Assembly: GCA_009733575.1 (NCBI GenBank)
Contig: ML769536.1
Location: 103,004 to 167,003 of the forward strand
Origin: Gymnopus androsaceus JB14
Lineage: Eukaryota > Basidiomycota > Agaricomycetes > Agaricales > Omphalotaceae
Length of the DNA: 64,000 bases
Direction of reading: 5' to 3'
The notes under the pieces were generated by a model that saw only the letters and a list, made by a program, of their open reading frames with translations, searched no databases and was not told the DNA's origin. Positions 59,331 to 64,000 of the stretch are shown here, piece by piece (positions within the stretch are counted from its first letter, which is position 1; the number at the start of each line of letters is the position of its first letter). The translations under genes were made by a program, and so were the position numbers.

Positions 59331-61073
59331 AGATTTTTGCAAAAGCTAGTTTGGCAACCCCATCATACTTTTGTCACACATTTTTGGGTGTGATTTTTTC
59401 AATCTTTTGTGTGATTTTTTTTTAATTTTCAAAAAAAAAAGTCAGCTACCACCTCACGCCTCACCTTACTTAAGTTGCAGCACAAACTGCTCAGATTCCC
59501 AAATAGGGCTGGTGGCAGTATCTGAAATATATGTTGGGTAAATACCTTTCTGTTGGTTGTCCAGCTGCTCCATACACCACATGTACCCCTATCTGCTTCC
59601 GTATATATAAAGTAGGTAGATATGAGTTATCAATCAGTTGTTCCTGCCCCTGTTCTTGATGGTCAATTTCCTCCTTGCTGAGGTTGTACCCACTGACTGA
59701 GCTTGTCTGCCTCTTAACAGATTATGGGAATGGATGCTCACTGATCCTGTTTGCCCTTATCCCCATTGCCACACTCACTGTGCTCATTTCCATTGACACT
59801 TGCTGTACCTGTTCATCACTGTGCTTCTACGTTCGTTGTTTGTCTGCACTTGGTGTGCCCATCGCCACGTTTCTATGCACATTGTTTGTCTGCACTCATT
59901 GTGCTCATTGCCAAATTTCTATGCCTGTCATTTATCACGGCACCCATTGTGCCTGTTACCGGTTCCAGTGGGAGCTCCGGATGTTGTTTACCCTGTTGGC
60001 TCCAGTGGGAGCCCCGTGATGCTTTATCATTTCATTGCGTGTATGCGCCCCAACTTCACCCTATCCATTCAGAACCTTTCCCACATATCTAATGGTATTG
60101 CTCATTGTATGTCTATTCCCTGTGCTACCCAACCATACAAGTGGGAGTTGATTATTTTTTGCTCAAAATTTCACTCATAAGCAATTTTTTACATGCAAAT
60201 TAGCGAATCAATTAGTATTTCATTTGAGCGGATTTTTTTTGCACTTTTGGTGTGACAGCAAACAGGACATTTGATGTTGATGTTAAATATGCCGTAATAG
60301 ACTTGCCAAGTAAATTGATTTTCACTAAGTAAAGTTTGTAAGTGTGGGAAAAAGTAAGTTAACTTGATTGAATTGGGATAAGTTAAACAAGTTAGCAAAA
60401 TAAGTTACTTTGCTCCTACTCATAATAAGCTGTGTATGGCAGTATAGTGGATGTATGGCAAGGTCGGTATGGAATGTAAGTAGAATTTGGTATGGGATGT
60501 GTAGATTTTATGCACCCTCCTATTCTCCATACATGTATGAAAAATGTATGGGAGGTATGGCGCCATACTCTCATACATTTGCCAACGTGCTGATGATGAA
60601 TATGGATTCTAGATTAAGATTGGGTTGCTATGTCTATCTGAAGACTGAGATTTTTCTGAGACCATCATGCCTGTGTTGATAATTCCTCTGTTGGTGCTAC
60701 TTTTTCTCTCCTTCCCGCCATCTGCAAATTTCAACCTTCAACCATCAACATCTTTTCGAGAGTTGCCATTGACAATATTCGCTCCTCCAGCTTCTTCTGA
60801 TCTGGGGGCTGATTCCTCACCGGGAACACAGCTATGGCAACACTGATATCTTGGTATCAGCCTTATGTTACCTGGCGATACTGATATCTTGGTATCCGCT
60901 TTATGCTACCTGTTACCTATGGGACTGCTGATTAGGCAATGCCTCTTCAACATCTTTATTTCCCTTTGTGTATTTTGATACTCATGATTTAATCCTATAA
61001 GAGAGTGAAAAGCCTTTCTTGTTCCCTCTGAATCCTTTCTTCAACCATAGAATTTTGAAGAAAATCCCACCAC
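59331..61073. other. Intergenic region, imperfect repeats near 59830-59930
   Basis: Overlapping plus-strand frames (59675-60180) come from imperfect duplications such as TTGTTTGTCTGCACT(T/C) with GTGCCCATCGCC/GTGCTCATTGCC, spaced about 46 bp. They are Cys/Leu-rich in every frame and not convincing genes. Confidence 0.4.
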
Positions 61074-62384
61074 ATGCTCATCACAGAAGCCAAAATTCTT
61101 GACAGCTTTGGTTACTGGCTAACATATTCTGTAATTGCGGTTGGAGTATCATGCATTGTGCTTGGTTTGTATACTTGTTACATCAATAATACATTGGCAG
61201 GGTGTCTACTGACTCTTAAGATAGGTGCATATGTTGTTGTTTCCGTTATGGCATTGAATCTTCTATGGTAAATTAACTCTTTGTTGCTGTCCCTTTCAAA
61301 CATTGCTAAGTATTTTTCATGTGATTGCAGTCAAAAAGGGTTAAAAAGACCTGCAGTACTTATACTGTTCATTATCCAAGTCTTCCTTATCCCTCTCGCC
61401 ATCTGGAACGTGGCTATTCTAACCGGAGATATTCTGACGCAACTTTTGGATATTCCGGTCAATTCCAAGTTGGATGGTCAACTGGAGGGTAGAATCAGTG
61501 CCTCAAATGCTGACAACATGGCCTGGGAAGATGATATGTGGGTATGGCCGGCAAACATCATTGTGGGCAAATTCCTCCACTACAATATGTATTCACGCGA
61601 TTAAAGTATTAAAACAGCTTCTCTTTGCAGATATAGTTGTGGTTTGGCGAGCTTGGGTATTGTGGGAGTCCAGTATAGCAATTCGATCTTTGTTATTAAT
61701 CTTGGTAATGTGCGAAGGAGGTGTGTATCGCCATCATACCCGCCTTATTTATGACATTAACCAAATTGTGCTTTGTAGTTGCGAACATAGTTCAAAGCGT
61801 GTATGGTAGTGTTAGTGAAGGATCATCTCACTACTACCAATCTCAACTCCAAAACCTGTTCCTTCTACTATCTCTAGCATTGAACATATTAGCTACCACG
61901 CTTATTGCATACAGAACTTGGTGAGCGAGGCATTCCCGAGAGTTTAGTAGTAAACACAACGTCGATGAACTCGATTTGATTTTGCATCTTTTAGGATACA
62001 TTTGAAAGCGACAAGAGACTTGGAGCTCTCGACTCATAACCGCTCACAATCCTTGAATGTGCTTTTCTTTCTTGTGGAGTCAGGAGCAATTTTTTGCATT
62101 AATCAGGTGGGCGGCCAGTGCTATTCCTAATTGATCCCACCTGATTATCGTTTGTAAACACAGGCTGGATATTGCATCTTCATAATGCTTGCATCATCAT
62201 CAAGTTATAATAATACACCCTCCCTGTACCAGTCAAATATTATTCTTCCTGAAGTTGCCACCATTGTCTTAGTAAGTGGAACTTACTCTTCGATGAAGAG
62301 TTCCTTAATTATTGAATGGAATTGTAGTGCTTTTACCCCACATCGGTGATAATAGTATCTCATATGATGCTTTATCAAAACTAA
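61074..62384 (+). CDS. Multi-pass membrane protein, basidiomycete family, function unknown
   Basis: The ATG at 61074 opens MLITEAKILDSFGYWLTYSV and a first helix (VIAVGVSCIVLGLYTCYI). Then come LLTLKIGAYVVVSVMALNLL and, after an intron, LILFIIQVFLIPLAIWNVAI with ILTGDILTQLLDIPVNSKLD. The exon near 61625 reads DIVVVWRAWVLWESSIAIRS, a motif common to a large set of seven-helix mushroom proteins. Further exons give IPALFMTLTKLCFVVANIVQ, NLFLLLSLALNILATTLIAY, RDLELSTHNRSQSLNVLFFL and a last helix to SHMMLYQN, stop 62382-62384. Five to six short introns. No frame breaks noticed. No ligand or pathway can be inferred. Confidence 0.65.
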
Positions 62385-62695
62385 GTCTCCTAGCACTCTT
62401 GCCCCATGGCAGTATTTGGAGATCAGGTAACATGCTACAATGAATGATTAGCACAAGTATAATCATACACTCAGTCCAATTACATAGACACCCCCAAAGA
62501 TGGGAGAAGTGATTCACTGGAGTGCAAAATACAAAATCCGAACCAAATATAAGGATATAATTTATTATTATTAAAAAAAACAGGTAGAGGCAGGAATAGG
62601 ACAGATAGAAGCAGAAATAATGACACTGCCAGGATTGGAACCTATGTCCGGAACCCTGAGTCAGACATTATATCAGGCACATGAGTAATGAATCT

Positions 62696-63112
62696 AACAG
62701 TTGTAATAGTACCAATAAGTTGGAGCAGTAACTCATCTAATGGTTGTACTAGTACTAATAACTTGTACTAGTAACTAATCTAATGGTTGTAGTAGTACTA
62801 ATAAGTCGGACTACTTAGTAACTCATCTAACGGTTGTACTAGTCCTAATAACTTGTACTAGTAACTCATCTAATTGTTGTAATGGTACCAATAACTCGGA
62901 CTAGTAACTAATCTAATGGTTGTACTAGTACCAATAACTTGGACTAGTAACTAATCTTATGGTTGTACTAGTGCCAATAAGTCATACTAGTAAGCCATCT
63001 AACAGTTGTACTAGTACTAATAACTCATACTAGTAAGTAATCTAATGGTTGTACTAGTACCAATAACTTGGCCTAGTAACTAATCTCATGGTTGTAATAG
63101 TACCAGTAGGTC
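62696..63112. repeat. Minisatellite, ~43-bp unit
   Basis: About ten diverged units of the type GGTTGTACTAGTACCAATAA + CTTGGACTAGTAACTAATCTAAT. Each carries one or two ACTAGT-like sites. Confidence 0.85.
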
Positions 63113-63803
63113 ATACTAGTTCATGGATCCCATGGACTAGTATATTTTGTAGTTCATGGATTCCATAGAGTAGTATATCTTGTAGTTCATGGATTCCATG
63201 GAGTAGTATATTTTGTAGTTCATGGAATCCATGGACTAGTAAATACACTAGTTCATGGATTCCATAAACTAGCATATTCATCAGCTCACAGATTCCATGG
63301 ACTAGTATATTTTGTGCTTCATGGATTCCATAGAGTAGTATATCTTGTAGTTCATGGAGTCCATGGACTAGTATGTTTTGTAGTTCATGGATTCCATGGA
63401 GTAGTATATTTTGTAGTTCATGGATTCCATGGACTAGTATATTTTGTATTTCATGGATTCCATGGAGTAGTAAATGTACTAGTTCATGGAATCCATGGAC
63501 TATATATTTTGTATTTCATGGATTCCATGGAGTAGTAAATGTACTAGTTCATGGAATCCATGGACTAGTATATTTTGTATTTCATGGATTCCATGGAGTA
63601 GTAAATGTACTAGTTCATGGAATCCATGGACTAGTATATTTTGTAGTTCATGGAATCCATGGACTAGTAAATGTACTAGTTCATGGATTCCATGGAGTAG
63701 TATATTCATTAGTTCATGGAATCCATGGACTAGTAAATGCACTAGTTCGTGGAGTCTATAGACTAGCATATTCATTAGTTCATGGAATCCATGGACTACT
63801 ATA
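63113..63803. repeat. Minisatellite, 33-bp unit
   Basis: About twenty units of TAGTTCATGGATTCCATGGA + CTAGTATATTTTG. Because 33 is a multiple of three, all frames stay open on both strands. GGATTCCATGG and ACTAGT make each unit strongly self-complementary. Confidence 0.9.
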
Positions 63804-64000
63804 CTATTTCCCTTTAAACTCACGTACAGGCTGCAAACCCATCCTATGACTATTTTCATGATTTTTCATGATTTTTCCACTAATTATGGCACCTCATGCC
63901 CGACTTTTGTCATGTGACACATGTGACACTGTGACACTACTTGTTGCAGTAACTTCTGCTAAAAATGGGCTGAATTTATATTGTTGCTTCATCATAGTCA

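Noticed and set aside
59675..60180. Overlapping plus-strand ORFs of 113-126 codons
   Set aside because: They derive from imperfect duplications, are open in several frames and show no splice or domain signal.
62640..62680. tRNA-like stretch on the minus strand (GGTTCCAATCCTGGCAG)
   Set aside because: Only a T-arm-like half is present; no matching acceptor stem or box A was found.
62696..63803. CRISPR-like array
   Set aside because: Units are direct tandem repeats with no spacers, in a eukaryotic genome.
63314..63859. Long open frames on both strands at the right end
   Set aside because: They are produced by the 33-bp minisatellite, which stays open in all frames; no start context, no composition typical of a gene.

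Overview
The window is nuclear DNA of a mushroom-forming basidiomycete (Agaricomycetes). Genes are cut by many 50-60 bp GT..AG introns. Several families typical of this group are present: DUF6534 and DUF6533 membrane proteins, DUF6593, DUF4246, and a PsiD-type decarboxylase. The genus cannot be fixed from sequence alone. Gene ends below were set by reading splice junctions by eye, so internal exon borders are approximate.

Layout. 1-13.2 kb is gene-dense: a pectinesterase cut by the left edge (-), urate oxidase (-), a divergent pair of DUF6534 membrane proteins, a DUF2235 hydrolase with C-terminal DM9 repeats whose nucleophile lies on a 9-nt micro-exon (-), and a small membrane/coiled-coil protein (+). 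13.5-29.2 kb is built around three diverged DUF4246 paralogues, two in tandem (+) and one inverted (-). Between them lie a PsiD-like decarboxylase with an in-frame amber codon and a long disordered protein. All three DUF4246 copies carry frame breaks relative to one another. 29.3-42.1 kb holds DUF6593 (-), a secreted FAD-linked oxidase (-), an OPT oligopeptide transporter (+) and an S33/TAP-like peptidase with several frameshifts (+).

42.1-64 kb is repeat-rich. It holds two DUF6533 receptor-like genes (46.4 kb +, 54.7 kb -), another multi-pass membrane protein (61.1 kb +), and at least ten small non-autonomous DNA transposons or transposon ends. Several have perfect target-site duplications. 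A Mutator-like family with 9-bp duplications has two complete copies, and one of them (50932-52319) carries an intron-flanked piece of a host gene resembling eIF3m, a Pack-MULE-like arrangement. The right edge is two abutting minisatellites with 43-bp and 33-bp units.

Functional reading. I see no complete biosynthetic cluster. The PsiD-like gene has no PsiK, PsiM or PsiH partner here. The theme is paralogue decay next to transposon-driven rearrangement. The most notable items are the eIF3m-carrying element, the micro-exon that encodes part of a catalytic elbow, the nonsense codon in the PsiD-like gene, and the parallel decay of the DUF4246 trio.
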